Below are positions 11,311 through 24,588 of a stretch of 64,000 nt of DNA, in pieces (the first letter of the stretch is position 1; each line of letters begins with the position of its first letter). Source of the DNA: Malaya genurostris (lineage: Eukaryota > Arthropoda > Insecta > Diptera > Culicidae); the NCBI RefSeq assembly GCF_030247185.1, contig NC_080570.1:3596001-3660000 (forward strand). Reading direction: 5' to 3'. Under the pieces are notes generated by a model. It saw only the letters and a program-made list of their open reading frames with translations, was not told where the DNA came from and did not search any database. Both the position numbers and the translations under genes were made by a program.

Positions 11311-11469
11311 AGTACAGATTGTACCGGAATGACCACAGAAGGCACAGTCACAAATATAGAGTAAACTGGAACAGGTACACAAAGTACTTCATGTACTGTG
11401 TGTACCTGTTCCAGTTTACTCTTTATTTGTTTCTGTACCTTATGTGGTCATTCCGGTACAATCTGTACT
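11311..11469. repeat. 159-bp near-perfect palindrome (hairpin)
   Basis: The left arm 11311..11387 (starting agtacagattgtaccggaat) and right arm 11393..11469 (ending attccggtacaatctgtact) are reverse complements with few mismatches. They are separated by the 5-base loop ttcat. The DNA could extrude a cruciform, and a transcript would fold into a long hairpin. It may be a small fold-back element or a miRNA-like precursor. Confidence 0.85.
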
Positions 11470-11847
11470 TCCTATGCCTTTTCTTGTAGTTTTCTTGTGA
11501 ATTTACTTACTCAATAGAGGAAAACTTATAATCCTTAGGGAGTATTATTTAATGATTCTAGAACAAACCAATTTGCGGAATTCTTCCGATGTTTATAACT
11601 GTTGAATTTCATTTTCCCATCATTTATATATCTACTCCAGAACCTAAATTTTGGACCAGGACTGAATTCTGGAGCAAGAATCAAATTTGAAAAGTGGGAT
11701 AGGCATAGAGTTCTGTTGCAAAATTCCGGTTCGGCTTCCAGATCAAGAACTCAGTACATGAATTTAGTTCAAAACATAATTGCTGCGAATTACTAGTAAA
11801 AACTGCCTTGAAGTCGAGTTTACCTTGAAAAATGTTATCTCGTATCT

Positions 11848-11920
11848 TCAGAGTAGTTCAATCGGTAGAGCAGTTGCACAGACCGGAGAATGTTTCCAGA
11901 TTCAAGTTCTTCCCAAGGTA
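11848..11920 (+). repeat. tRNA-like sequence, SINE head or tRNA pseudogene
   Basis: An A-box-like 'tagttcaatcggtagag' starts at 11854 and a B-box-like 'agattcaagttc' lies at 11898-11909. The roughly 44-base spacing is typical of a tRNA. The arms do not fold into a clean cloverleaf, so I read it as a degenerate tRNA-derived sequence. Confidence 0.4.
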
Positions 11921-13429
11921 TAAATTTTTTAATGTTTTGATTTTTTCGCTTACATTTAATCATATTGTTTTAATATCTTTCCCATTTGGGCATTCAATTT
12001 GTTAAATTTCATAAAACTACAAAAAATGAATTACTTTTACTTAAATTGGTTGAGATTTGAAGTAGAAGCTGCCGGGCCGCAGAACTCCCGAAGATTCATA
12101 TGATTCGTTATGGCGTGAAGTTATCATTAGCTTAGCTTAACTTTTAGTCAATACCAAACAAAAGACAGATTGAGAATAGCCGGATGATTAGATGGGATGG
12201 CGAGAGCAAGAAAATGTTCTCTTTAGAGTCAGTACTCCAACTTATAAAACCTTCTCGAATTACTGGAACTGTTCTACCATTTCGATTTAGCACATCTCAA
12301 AAGACAATTTGATTGAACAGAACATTTAAATTGTTCATGGTCGAGTTAGATTTATTCTCCTACATCGCAAGTAAGCAATATTTTCTCTATTTTCATTCCT
12401 ATCGTTCGCTCGATAAAGATATATGACATAACATAATCTCTAATTTCTTTCTGTGAGATTTCCTGTTCACATATTACAGTCATATGAGTTACTATGACAG
12501 TGTTTCATAAAAATTTCAGAGTTTCGTTTACTGTAAACACAATAAGGGTTGTCTGTTCATGGTTTTTTTTAACCTATGATTAAACAAAGCTGGAACAAGA
12601 AAAAACTAGATAGCTTTTAAACATTAGCCAAACTTAAAATTTCAAAAACGGATGACGAAAACGCTTCTGAATGGCATAAAACTGGCTTCATTTGTTATTA
12701 CTCTTATAGTTGAATTCCGAACGACAAATATGATAACAGTGCCGTTTCAATATTGAAATTTTAAACAGTAGAGAATGTGATTAAATGACGAATACATTTG
12801 GCCAATTTACAATCTTTTGCCACTTCAGTGCAAAAAGTGTTTTGCAAATAGTATAAGCTTTATGTCTGATTTGCGGTTTGTATTGAATGTTTCGGTAACG
12901 TTAACTGTCGAACATAAACTGCTAATGCATTGATACATCGAAGACGAACCGGAAACATAAGAAAGCAGTTATTTGCAGTTAACACAAACCGGTACTCATG
13001 CGCTACCTGAACCCTTAAAAAATATACGATTTACTGAAACAACTCGTTTCTTAAAAAGAGACTACGATTTACAGACGATTGATACTGAAAAGCAACTTGC
13101 AAACAATATTTATACTAAAAATGTCTTTGCCTGTATGGAACAAGATATTATGATTTTCTAAGACATTTTCAAATACAGGTTGTTGTGTTTGAATAATATT
13201 ATTGAGATAAAATACTTGGCCTAATTGGCTTACAGTTAGATCCGTCCCGAATGGATTGAGATATTCGGTCAATGATTCAAAAAGTTGTACAATATGTAAA
13301 ACTTCCGATCTGATGAGCAATTCACTAACTAGCAGATTGCTCATTTACAAAATCATGCGTATCTCTTAAGCATCGCAGATTTTCCGATGCTTAATACACA
13401 AGTGCGTCTCGCAACTCTCTTTCATTATA
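11921..13429. other. Intergenic, no gene seen
   Basis: AT-rich with short ORFs of random composition. No exon with a plausible domain was found on either strand. Confidence 0.4.
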
Positions 13430-14223
13430 CCATTTGACTCAGTTTTCTCGGATATGGCTAAACCGAATTTCAAAAACTTAGACTTAAATGAAAGGCCTTG
13501 TGGTCCTATACAAAATTCCCGAATATTGTTCCAGTTCCGAAGTTATGGGGTAAAATGTGCGAAAAAATAATGAAAATATGTTCTAATTTTTCTCAGAGAA
13601 GGCTGAATCGATTGTCCCAAAATTACACTCATATTCAGGTTTTATAATCCAATTTTTCAAACTCACTTTTCTTAAAGATGGCATGACCGATTTTTATAAA
13701 CTTATATTCAAATGAATGGTGTTATTCAAAACTTCTGAATTTCATCTGGTCGTATCCATTACATTACAAAGAGTATTGAACATATTAGGTAGTTATACAG
13801 TGACGCAAAACTTGAAAAAAAAGGATTCCTTGGGGTTTTAAATCAGTTCCAATCAAAAGGCCTTGTCAGTTAACGGCCGATCGTATTCAGAAACTCTAAC
13901 TCCTGAATTTCATCCGGATATGACCTCCGGTCTCAGAATTACAAGGTTATGAGTGTCCAAACCCGTCTTATAAAGCGCATCGGTACGTACATACGGTGGT
14001 ACGGAAGAAGAAAACACAACGCCGCCTTTACGAACGAAGCACGCTGTGTGTGGTGTTCGATTTCATACAGGCGGTGAAGAAAACGAAGGATCGGACACAG
14101 AAGAAGCATCAAAAGCATAAATAAATAAATGAAGTTGAATTTTATCCAGATCCAACTTCGACTTTTTCGAGAAAAGGTAATGAGAAAGGCACCATTACTC
14201 CACTAGGTGGAATAAAACAGGTT
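13430..14223 (-). repeat. Dispersed noncoding repeat, inverted copy
   Basis: This is the same family as 3611-4400 and 4790-5335. The 'ccactaggtggaataaaaca' block near 14200-14220 is the reverse complement of the start at 3612. The 'ggaagaagaaaacacaac' and 'gaacgaagcacgctgtgtg' blocks match 5.23-5.31 kb closely. Confidence 0.7.
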
Positions 14224-16269
14224 GTTCCAATTGAATTGCTACCGGACAAGGAATGCATCCGAGGTAGTACACCGAAAACCCGTATTAAAGCATTTTGGAA
14301 ATGAATATAAAAATTGTGGTTTTTAAGCTTATGGGAACGAAGAAATTTCCTCAGTCACCAGTGGCAACAAGTGTGAAACTATCATGGACACTTCCTACTT
14401 CGGTTTTTTATTATTTCCTATTATGAAGCAGATTTGCTTGCCAGTCATTCAGATAAATCCATTTCGTGGAGCCAACTTTTGAAAATCCTGTTCTTGGTTG
14501 CGTAATTCTTTAATGGGGAATATAATAAGTTAGCTGGGGTTTTATTGTGTTATCGGTCACAGTTTCGTCAAGTGGAAGATAACGCTGTTTGCCATCCAGT
14601 ACTTATGTCACAATTATTAAGAAAAGTTAAAATCATTAACTTGTTATCTTCTGTTACAAACAATGGAATGATTGTCACTTAAATTAACTTAGAGCTTTAG
14701 AAAGTGAGGATAAGCTTGTCACACTCGTTTATGACTGGCAAATTTTAGTTCCCCGGGTGGAATCTTGACTGAAATTATCACTGCCTTTATTACTTTCACA
14801 ACTGTTGAGATTTGTCGAACATTAGCAAGGTTATTTGCTTGGTACTCTAAAATCTATTTGAAATAGTGCACTCCAATATTTCACTAAGTTTAAATTAATT
14901 GGCTCAAATGACACGTTTGCCGTAACAGTGGTCTTGATATTCTATCTTAACTTTCATCGCGTGACAAACATTCAATTAACTCTTTCAGTTTTTGTAGCTC
15001 CTGACACCATTTCAACCAACCAGTATTAGACGAGTATTATTTATTTTTTTAGAGTAAAATCCATTGTAGCGAGACTCTGAATATATAAATATTCAATCTC
15101 ATGATGATACCTCTACTCACAGGACCAGAAATTACCGGTGCAGTACATCTATGCTGAATATTTTATCGTCTAAAAACCACCATCGCACGCAATCTCATGT
15201 GGTTAATGTCATGTGTTTGGGAAGTAGATACTTCATGGGAAACGGTTAGATAAAACATACGGTTCAAAATACACACACACACACATTTCAATTCCGAACA
15301 TAAGTTACTCTAGGTCAGTTCGTATGTACTGACAGGTGCCATCATGAATTATTCCACAACAGCAAGGTCGCTTTCCGTTGCGGTTAGTCAACAGTAACAT
15401 GAAACTTTATCCGCGCACTACGGCTAATGACACTTCCATTACCGTAGATGACCACGGAGTAGTGGTGGGGTTTAGTCACAGTGCGGAAACAGGTAGGTTA
15501 GTCATACCCATTTCGCAATAGTTTTGATGATAGTAAAAATCCAAACTTAGAATGACTGGCATTTTTCCTATCTTGCCATGTTTGTCGCACCGTCACCGTT
15601 CCATGTTAGTCCTCCGTACAGATAATTTGTCTTATCTGTTTACCGACTGATTTCAGTTTCTGCCAGAAGTACTCTGCTTGTGGTTGAATGAAAAAAAACC
15701 GCAACATCATGCCACTCTCAACCGAGGGGGTCGTTGTATTGGTGTTATGGCGGACCCGACCGGTACTAGTCAATTTCACAGCCTACTAATCATCAAAGTT
15801 GGCGCTAGTCAAATAGCATGCCCCGACATTGTTTCAACCTGGGAACGCTTGACTGCACCGCGACTGCAGTCTTCACACTCTCCCTGCATCCATCCATCGC
15901 CGGCCCTCAAACCTCAATCGTTGGGGTGACGGTCGGGTCATAAAAGTGTATCAAATCTGTATTTCCGTTGGTTGATCATTTGCAAAATTTCGCGAGGTTT
16001 CTTGCTTGGCGGTTTTCGATCGTTCGCCGGTTCGCAGTTTTCTATTGAGCTGTTTACCACGTTTCTTTATCTTCTTCTACCTGTCCCTCATGTTTAACGC
16101 TCGCTTGCAAACGAATAAAAATACCAGTTAAAACATTTCGGCTGATGTTGATAGAATCTGCTCGAATCTGCTCTTTTCACGTGTATGTGCGCCGGTTGTC
16201 AGGGATGTAGTTTTGTGGGGGGAAAATGTTTCTTTTTTGTACCGATGATACTTTTTCTATCAAGTAAGA
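14224..16269. other. Intergenic, no gene seen
   Basis: A short (AC)n microsatellite lies at about 15272-15286. The section from 15.3 to 16.2 kb is less AT-rich and more complex than its surroundings. It could hold regulatory DNA upstream of GSTD1, but no specific site was recognised. Confidence 0.35.
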
Positions 16270-16770
16270 GTATCTAGAACATGAATTGTTAAAAAAATCG
16301 CGAAACCTCTAGAAATCCGCGTAAAAAACCGCAAAACTGTTAATTTTTTATTTTTTATTCTAAATGTCTCACAAATTCACGAAACGAAGAAATCTGGTGT
16401 AATTTATAAAAACATTTCTTGAAAAAAATCGATTCCAAATGTCTCAGAAATGCGTTAATCGTCGAGATTTAGTGAAATAAATGTACTGTCAAAGAGTTGA
16501 CTTAAAAATATTCCTGGAGAACACTAGATCTCGATGCTTCGTGCGTTTCTAAGACAAAACAGAAATATCGCATAACTTTCCGAAATAATTTTTTTCGAAA
16601 AAAAACTAATGTGGAACTTTCTGAAATCGAACTTTTTTTTCAGTGTGAATGTCGAAATTTAGTAAAATTTCAAAAAATATTTTTTCGAAAAAAAATCGAG
16701 AGTTTACTTTAAAAAAATTTCAGGATAAAACCAGATCTCGTTGCCTCGTGCATTTCTAAGACAGTAAATC
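16270..16770. repeat. Degenerate dispersed repeat ('aaatttctaagaca' type)
   Basis: Internally repeated, decayed units with phrases such as 'tgcttcgtgcgtttctaaga', 'gatctcg' and 'tttttcgaaaaaaa'. These phrases recur at 2.3-2.9, 22.8-23.1 and 60.3-60.7 kb. They share no ORF. Confidence 0.55.
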
Positions 16771-16825
16771 CCGATTTGGTTTCGTTGAAATCTAAAACTT
16801 TTCTTCGAATACTACATATTATATT

Positions 16826-18270
16826 TTGAACACTCTATTGAATAATTTGGCCATTTTGTTCCACCACTTCATCATCTCGGGTCACCTTTTCACTGTTCAA
16901 CTTCTATTTGACGATTGTCCTTATTTCTCAATTGGGCGGAATTATGTGCAGTTTGGTGGATTGATGTCCTTTTCGATGAAATGTCGCTGTAGTGACAATA
17001 TGCCAAATCGACCTAAAATTTACAAGCCGTACAGAAAAACACACTTTTTTCAGGAACTTCTGCTTGTACATTTGGAAACTCATAACCTGTTTTTTCTCCG
17101 CAGTTGCAAATACCTTCCCAGATCATAAACTTTCTTACGAATTTAGAGGACAAAATCGAATTTAAAGTTTCTTGGGACATCAGCTCGACCCAATAATTTA
17201 CGTTCGGAAGTTTAACGTTGACGCTTAACGTTGTTATCCACGATGATACCTTCCTCGGATTTCGTAAGAAACTCATTGTACGACTTTTGGTCATGTCACT
17301 TGGGCCCTTCGATTCTGTTTGAGTATCCTGTTGGGTTATTTACTGGCCTAAAAATCGAATTCATTTACGCAGACGGCAGCTGTGACGGAATTTTGGCTGA
17401 CATTGTGTTCAACTCCTTCCAGCTTCCGATTATTAACTCCACTTCGATGCTAGCTGTGATCTTTCCGATGGTTAGTATAAAAGGCGAATTTTCTAGCTAA
17501 ATATCTAGAATTAGGTTTCGGTTGAAGTAAATATATGGAATTAGCGTTCGTTTCTCAAACCGCGCTTTTTCGTAATGAAATTTCCAGCACTGAAAGAGGA
17601 AAAATTTTGAAACAAATTGCTGTTAAAACTTTCCAGGCCTAATTACGATGAACGCATACAAGCAGTAAACAAGAATATCTTCGAATACCACTTATCATAT
17701 TTTGGACACTTTATTGACAAATTTGAGCGACCATTTTTTCACCACAGAGAAAATGAGTCACATCCCGAGCCATCTTTTCACCTGTTTTTCAACTTCTGTT
17801 TGACATCTCTCAATTGGGATGTCCTTTTCGAAGAAATTTATTCCGTAGCTCCGATACCATTGTAGCAGTTATCCAATGAAGTGGCAGCTTGCCAAGTCTA
17901 GCCAATATTCTACAGGTCCGTTGCCAGCTTTAATGTACGGAAGAATGCGCTGTTTCAGGCTTGTACATTCGGAAATCCATAGTTCTGGTTGTTTGTCACC
18001 AAAAATTTTGCGCACTTAGTATTTCGCAAGAATCTCATTGTACAAATTCTGGGCACAATTTTTGGTCACTAGATTTTGTTTCCAGATTCTGTTTGGTTAC
18101 TTATTGGCCCGAGAACAGCGCAATTCTTCTGAAGGTGCTTCGAATTGCTCAAAACCTTCCGATCGATAGTATGCCGCTCACGAAAATGTTTGAGAATGCT
18201 GCCTACAGTCGATTTAACGATTTTCAAAGACCTCGCAATTTTGCAACACATTTACGTCGGGTTTTTTAAG
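16826..18270 (-). pseudogene. Decayed Tc1/mariner-superfamily transposase, two overlapping copies
   Basis: Minus-strand fragments carry transposase signatures with stops and frameshifts. They include IVKSTVGSILKHFRERHTID (helix-turn-helix region, about 18.1-18.2 kb), YWLDLASCHF (second catalytic Asp region, about 17.9 kb) and GINFFEKDIP. A PPNC..FRPIEK-like catalytic Glu region lies near 16.9 kb. Sequence at 16.83-17.0 kb is partly repeated at 17.64-17.82 kb, so two copies are joined or nested. The layout resembles mosquito ITmD37E-type elements. It cannot make a working protein. Confidence 0.7.
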
Positions 18271-19318
18271 TGGATGTTCAAAATTAATGGCTGTTGTCAA
18301 GTATAACTTTTTTTAGACCTTATAAAATGTGACGAAATTCTCAGCTCTTTAAGAGGACACATTTTTAAACAAACAGCTGTCAGAACATTCCAGATTTGAC
18401 ATTTCGGGTCGTTGCAGTAAAATTAACAGTGTGCAGATATTTAATGACTTAAGTTTTATATGAAGAAGTAAATAGTTTTTTCATGCCACGAAATGATTTA
18501 ACTCACGTCAAAATAAACTTTGAACAGCTTCCTGGACTATAATATTCTACGGCAACTGTAATGTTGCAAAGATTTCAAAAACTGTCGAAATTCGCATACC
18601 TATAAATATGTTATATGGCAGGCCATTTGTTCCTGTGGCTTGAAGAGTTATGTTTAAAGTGCAATCGAGATCAACCAGGAAATTTATAAGCAGTTGTACC
18701 TGAAAATAGTACGGCTGTTGTATTTTCTCTTGTCCTGTTCTATTTTGGGAGGATCTGGCTTCTTACCATTTTCGAATTAAATAAAATCGTAAGAATTCGG
18801 TGCATCGGCTAGCCTACAATCACTAATCGGAAATACTAATCTGTCGTGCCAGTCTGCTTTGTGTGCTGTTTTGAAGCTGTTTGAAATTTTGGTTCTAGAT
18901 TTTTCTACAAAATCTTGTAGCCCCGAGCGTTCAATCTCCACACATTTAGTATCCTACACTTCCTTCATAATACGCTCTTCTCAAGCAAGACTGAAAATAG
19001 GATTTTATATACACTAAAACCTCAATTTACGTGAACCCAATTAACCCTAATTTCATTCAAACGTCTTTGTCACGAGTTTTGGAAAAAGTCCAACATAATT
19101 CAGTGAATTAAATATTGTGAAACGTACATTACGAAATTGTTTGGTTTCTTATACTCTAGTTAAGGTCGTGGGTATCCAAGAATTCTCTTGAAAAAATTGA
19201 CTGATTCACTAGTTCTTATGAGAATAATTGAATAAGTTGACAAATTTGTAGTTTTGTCAACGGATTGGTTTTGAAACAGTCTTTAGTCAAGTTCGACTAT
19301 CATATGTCTTATACTATT
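18271..19318. other. Intergenic, no gene seen
   Basis: AT-rich and low in coding character. Short phrases at 18.34-18.4 kb echo 17.56-17.65 kb and probably belong to the end of the adjacent transposon. Confidence 0.35.
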
Positions 19319-19441
19319 TTTTTTTGTTTCGATTATAGAGGTTTCAACCTTAAGGTCAATTGTCTCTACGAGTCATGAAACCTTTCTGACCCTATGTGCG
19401 GGGTGGGGAATCAAACCCAGGTGGGCTGTGTGGAAGGTAGT
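19319..19441 (-). repeat. tRNA-derived SINE-like copy
   Basis: On the minus strand this starts near a degenerate B box (TGGGTTTGATTCCC) and ends AACCTCTATAATCGAAACA followed by an A run. The same 3' end occurs at 27.44, 56.09 and 58.54 kb. The poly-A end and B box indicate an RNA polymerase III SINE, truncated at its 5' end. Confidence 0.65.
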
Positions 19442-20400
19442 TTTTGTAGCCGTCACAAATCCATCGCTTTGAGCTGTTACAGATGACAGAATTAGATATT
19501 TATGGTCGTAATCTTCGCACATATTCTTTTCTTCGGATTCCCTGCGCTAGAACTAATTACGCTTTCAACGAATCCACTTTACCAGCTTGTACCACGTGTT
19601 TATTCACTGTTTCAGTACCTTTGACTTCCATCTTTTTCTTCATGTTATTAGAAAACTGTTTCTCAGATTGCTGTCTATTTAATTTTTGGTAATTAGTATT
19701 AATATAGTTTTAGTTCAATTAACATTGATAATATTGAATTATGTATAAGGAAAATATGTCATTTGGATGATTGTAATCTGTTGATGCAAAATATGAGGAG
19801 GTTTTATGCCTGTTGGAGTGCAAGTTTGACTGAAACTAACATTTATGAACAAATAAACAAATACTTTCTGGGACAGCCTTTAACACTCTTAACATCTGCT
19901 CCCGTATTGAGCCTAGTCTTTGCATTCGGATCAAATTTCATAAAAGATTTGATTTCAGTTTCAACATTCGTTCATTACAGACGGACTACCTTCGTGACAT
20001 ACAAAAGTCAAGTAACAACTTCAAACAAAATATAGTACTCATGTTAGTTACGAACCCTACTAGCTTACAACCCTGACCGGTCGGTCACTACTCGAAAACG
20101 AAGTCCAGTTGGATGTTGGATGCTTCGAATGATGACGCGACCCGACGGCGTCGCTGTGTTGGTTTCAGCTTTGTACGATTCCGTTGTACGATTCGCTGTG
20201 TAATAGTAGAATAATTGCATGTATAGAAACGGCAGATATTTTTCTTCACTGTCATCTCCTCCGGCCGGACCGACCGGCTTTTGAAATCGGCATACAAAAG
20301 TAGTCAACGCCGAATGCCGGTCCCCAAACGATTTTGTGATGGAGCGATGGAAGGGATGGGGGGCTTCTCCCCGCCGCCGACGTCCGATTCGTTTCTCTTG
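19442..20400. other. Intergenic upstream of GSTD1
   Basis: No gene recognised. From about 20.05 kb the sequence becomes GC-richer and more complex, consistent with promoter-proximal DNA of GSTD1. Overlapping frames on both strands here (about 20.06-20.5 kb) show no family resemblance. Confidence 0.4.
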
Positions 20401-20407
20401 ACGAGTG

Positions 20408-20446
20408 TATATCTCGCCGGGTGCACAACCGTTTGGCGTCAGTTTA
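20408..20446 (+). promoter_or_regulatory. GSTD1: Core promoter of GSTD1
   Basis: TATAT at 20408-20412 is followed 33 bases later by an arthropod initiator TCAGTT (A at 20441). This predicts a leader of up to 198 bases before the ATG at 20639. An acceptor-like 'ctacaaacag' lies just before the ATG (ending at 20636), so part of the leader may be spliced out, as in Anopheles GSTD1. Confidence 0.6.
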
Positions 20447-20638
20447 GTCGCATACTTCGCTGGTTGAAGATCGATTCCGGTGTGCCTTAATTTCCGAAAA
20501 AAAGGATTTCTGTGGTGCCGTACTACTATTGTTTCAGTGTTTGACTAAGTCGTTTCTTAAAGCTGTTAGTATTATTTTAACATTGATTTTGTTTGAACCA
20601 GTGATTATTGGGATCGCTTTTTTATCTACAAACAGAAC

Positions 20639-20773
20639 ATGGATTTCTACTATCTGCCAGGATCAGCACCGTGCCGCTCCGTTCAAATGACGGCTGAGGC
20701 CGTTGGAGTGAAATTGAACCTGAAGCTTCTTAATTTGATGGCTGGGGAGCATATGAAGCCCGAATTTCTTAAG
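20639..20773 (+). CDS. GSTD1: GSTD1 shared N-terminal exon (45 residues)
   Basis: The exon encodes MDFYYLPGSAPCRSVQMTAE through KPEFLK and ends at a good donor AAG|GTAATT in phase 0. It holds the start of the thioredoxin-like fold, including catalytic Ser9 (LPGSAP) and the loop with His38. It cannot encode a GST alone; the glutathione-binding NPQHCIP and WESRAI motifs are in downstream exons. Three downstream exons all start in phase 0 at the same codon position. This exon is therefore shared by three mature proteins, the known arrangement of Anopheles GSTD1 (four terminal exons there). Frame continues past the donor to 21070, but that part is intronic. Confidence 0.95.
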
Positions 20774-23700
20774 GTAATTTTTCCGTTTTGTTTCGAACTA
20801 CTTTTGCACTTGTTTGACCGACCATCCCGCGTGACTCAGTGTGCTGTGCTTCGTTTGTTCTTCATCAAACGTCTTAAGCAAACATCCAAGTTGGCTACGA
20901 ATAACGCGTCTTGGAACGACGCCATTTTTTCGCCAACTTTGATCATTTGTTCCCAGGGCCTTTCATTTTACTGTCTGTCTATCTGTTTTTTCTTCTTTTT
21001 GTTAGCTGAATTTGGATTCAAGTTGAAAAAATTTGACAGCTTCCAAGATTACCAGTTCCGTGTGGTTTGAAAAGAGAAAAAATGCCGAGTCATGCTGAAT
21101 ACTGATTATTGTGATTGCTAGTGTGTGCGTGTGTGTGTGTTTGCCCCCCTTAACCCTATAATGTTGCAAATTCTTGTCACGAGAAGTGAAGCTAACATAA
21201 AACGATCAATGCTACGAGTACGAACATCGGCAAACCAACCGACATTCCATTCCAATCATCATCATCATTCTGATCGAACCGCCCGGAATCGAGATGAAGG
21301 AGAACTAGGTTCGTGGAATGTCTGAGCGCCTGAAACATGAAAATCGTGGGTTGACTTGTGGTGGCGGTGGTTCATCGGAGGTAAGAGTGAGCCTATAAAT
21401 CACTTTGCCCGTACACGGGGGTTGCAGTTCGCGATTCGTGGCAATTTACAACGGTGGTGTAGTGTAGGAGTAAATACCTTATAGGGCATATTCTTTTCGC
21501 GTCTACCGGAGAAATATTTGCACCAGTTGACTGCAACGTTGTTTGGTTTGGTGGAGGCAGGTAGCCGGTTTTGCGTTTGGTGATTGGTTGCTAGGGAACA
21601 GTAGGCGTTGGTTTCGAATGCCGGATACCGGTTTTTGAACTACATTCGATTCACAATGCAACGAGTTAAATGAATTTTCTGTTTGCGAAATTGTTTCATT
21701 GGGAATTTGTGTTAATGAGTTAATTGTGATTTTCCGCAATCCTAACAAGAAAAGAGTAAATTTCATAACAATATATTCTAGTTACTAGAGAAAAGTTACC
21801 ACATATTAGAATGAATTTTGGAGTTTCATTGAAAGATATGAATTCTTAACGACATTATTGAGATTACGAGAAATCTCAATTTTTAAATCGTTATTAATTT
21901 ATAAGACCATTTGTATGGAAATTGTTTATTTGCTTTATTTATTATAATCGTCTAATGTTTTAGTTTTGCCTGCTAAAATCAGCTAAAACCCATTAAGGTC
22001 AATACATGAAGGATTCATTCACTCCAGGAAGAACGATGAACTCCTCTGACTATAGCTCCTTACCACATTGGGTGAGAAACGATAGAATATCCTTTAATTT
22101 TAGCTCCGCATACACAGACTCAACCATATATGGAGAACCAAAAACCCGGATACGTAGTTGCGTCAATGTGGAGCAACAGAAAATTTTCACCAATTAAGTG
22201 AAAGTTTTCTGTTTCAAGAGCGACTCGATTGGTCCTGAAAAGGTCACTTATTACGATTCATTCAGGTGAATTTGAATGTAATCTTTTACGATTTTTGACC
22301 AACTCGTAGAGGTGAACTGTAATTTTCATTTGTACGACATTGAAAATTCGTGCAAAAAGTTTCATGAAAAATATTTGAATTAAAAATTTCTTTTTATGCG
22401 ATTTGTTATAGAAATTCTCAGTCATACAATTTTTTAATACAAATCTCAAAAGTTCTATGTTTTTTATTCGAATTGTCTAAGTTTTGTGATAGTATTTATA
22501 TTCGATGAAAATTCCATCAACGTTTTCAATCATCCAGGCATTGCATCAATCGGTTCTTTTTAGGACCGCTAAGTCGATCACAAAAACCTGTTTACAATGT
22601 GTTATGATCTAGAGTGTTATGTCTTTGACATTTCCAGTTATGTCTTTGACATATCCCATCCGTCTTTGTTCAGAGAGACAATTCTATTGATTCTATTGAT
22701 TTTTTTTTCATGCTAACTTTCAAAATTGTGCGATTTTTTTCATGCATTTAATTTTTTCTTTCAAGTTGTGCGTCTTGTCGTGTCTTGGAGACGTTGATAT
22801 CTGGTGTTATCTCACAAAAGAAAGTACTAAGACGACAGAAAAATTTTGTTTTTTTTTTCAAAAATGTTTTTTTGGCGATCTCCACAATTCACGCATTTCT
22901 ATCACATTTGGTGTCGAAAGAAATTTCTATTTAGGAAATCTCAAAGAAGGCCCAGAGTAGATTTATTTCAAAAAATTTTATTGTGAGACATTCCTATGAA
23001 GAAATTTTGCGGTTCTAAGCGAATTTTGTAAGTCGTTTGTTATTTTTTTAGTGAAAATTTCCAAAGAAAAGCGCTTTTTCATGTAAATTTTCGAAACTAG
23101 ACGGTTTTTTGCCTTACGTCGATAAATTAAGAGGATAATTGTTAAAGTTGACATTGTTATTCAATCGAATTCTAGCGTTCAAGTCTGTGGGTAAATTAAC
23201 TAGACGAAGCATGAATTCAAAAGAAAAATAAATTTACTTCCATAAAAGCAGTGTTGAGAAATGGGACTTGGTTTCGTTAGTGTTTTCTAAAATTAATCAG
23301 CAGCCCTAATACAAAAGTCTTAGCACTTGTTTTGAAAAACAACACTAGCAAGAATTCCCTTTTATTGAAAAAGGAACACTAGCAAGAATTTTCTTTTATT
23401 CAAGCTACCCAAGCGGAAGAGACACTTAAAAAATTTGGAATATCTTTACCGGGCGAACGATAGGATGGAAAATCAATCGATGATAAGAATAGAGAAAGGA
23501 TTTGATGATGCCTTCTTACGATGGTATTAAAAACCATACTGACAAAGAACAGTGTGTCTGGGGAACGGATCAACTCACCGAAAGTGATATAAGAATTATA
23601 CTTCAACACGAGATGGTCAATTAAGAGAATTCCCTTTCTCTTTGAAAAACGACTGATGGGACATTGGGAAATGGAAAGACGTGAATATGACAAATACAGA

Positions 23701-24588
23701 CACATTTTGTTTACTTTTGGTCATCTTATTTCAATGGAATAACACATTGTAAACAGTTTTTTGGGATCGATTCATCGATCCTTGAAAGGACCGATTGATG
23801 AAATTCATTTTCTTCGAATGTGAATACTATCATAAAAACGATCTGTGTTCACAATGATTTTTAACCGTTGGTGCTCGAATCTATAGTAGTTTCAGTTTCA
23901 AAAAATGATTTATGATATTTTAAACACTCTCTGTAGACAAACGTCACAGATTTTCACTACTGATTCTCCCTACAGACATTTGTTTTGTTTCGTCTTGTCA
24001 TAGCGGAACAAGTGACGTTGACATTGATACTCGCTTTTGTTGCAATGAGAGACAAAAAGAGAATGTTTTGTCTCTCTACGTTTGTTTTAGAATCATTGAT
24101 CATTTACGAATGAGACAGTCAAAAACGAATATGGGGCGACAATTTTCATCCCTGATGTTGACTTTACGTTACAACAACAAAAATAAATTTCAATAATTTA
24201 AGCTGGGTTGGTTTGGAAAAAACAAAATAATATGAGACTACATAGACTAACGACGATCAAGCGATTTTGAAGTAGGATTAAATTGTATAGAATGGTACTT
24301 AAAATTAACTACAAATTTACAGAATTGATCAAAAGAATTGCAACACTGATATTTTGTGTGGTCTATCAAAGCATTGTCGACTTGGAAGACATCTTTTTAT
24401 CTTTTTCTGTCCTTTCTCTCATGGTGGAAGCCTTTTCTATAAATGTTTCGTTATTTTCTCGTCATCAGTGTCATCTTCTCATTATCATTAAATTGTCTGT
24501 TCTTTTCAAAAAAATTCTGTGCACTTCAACTTCAACATCAGCTTCGAACCTAACCCAAAGAAATTCTCTCCCCCGATCGCGCTTGCAG
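20774..24588. other. GSTD1 intron, 3.8 kb, no further alternative exon seen
   Basis: The intron has a (TG)n tract near 21120-21140 and degenerate dispersed-repeat sequence at about 22.8-23.1 kb. I looked for another exon starting with the NPQHCIP motif and found none. A large first intron is expected when terminal exons compete. Confidence 0.6.

Noticed and set aside
24283..24588. Upstream extension of the GST frame before exon A
   Set aside because: A splice acceptor at 24588 and loss of GST features upstream show this is intron.
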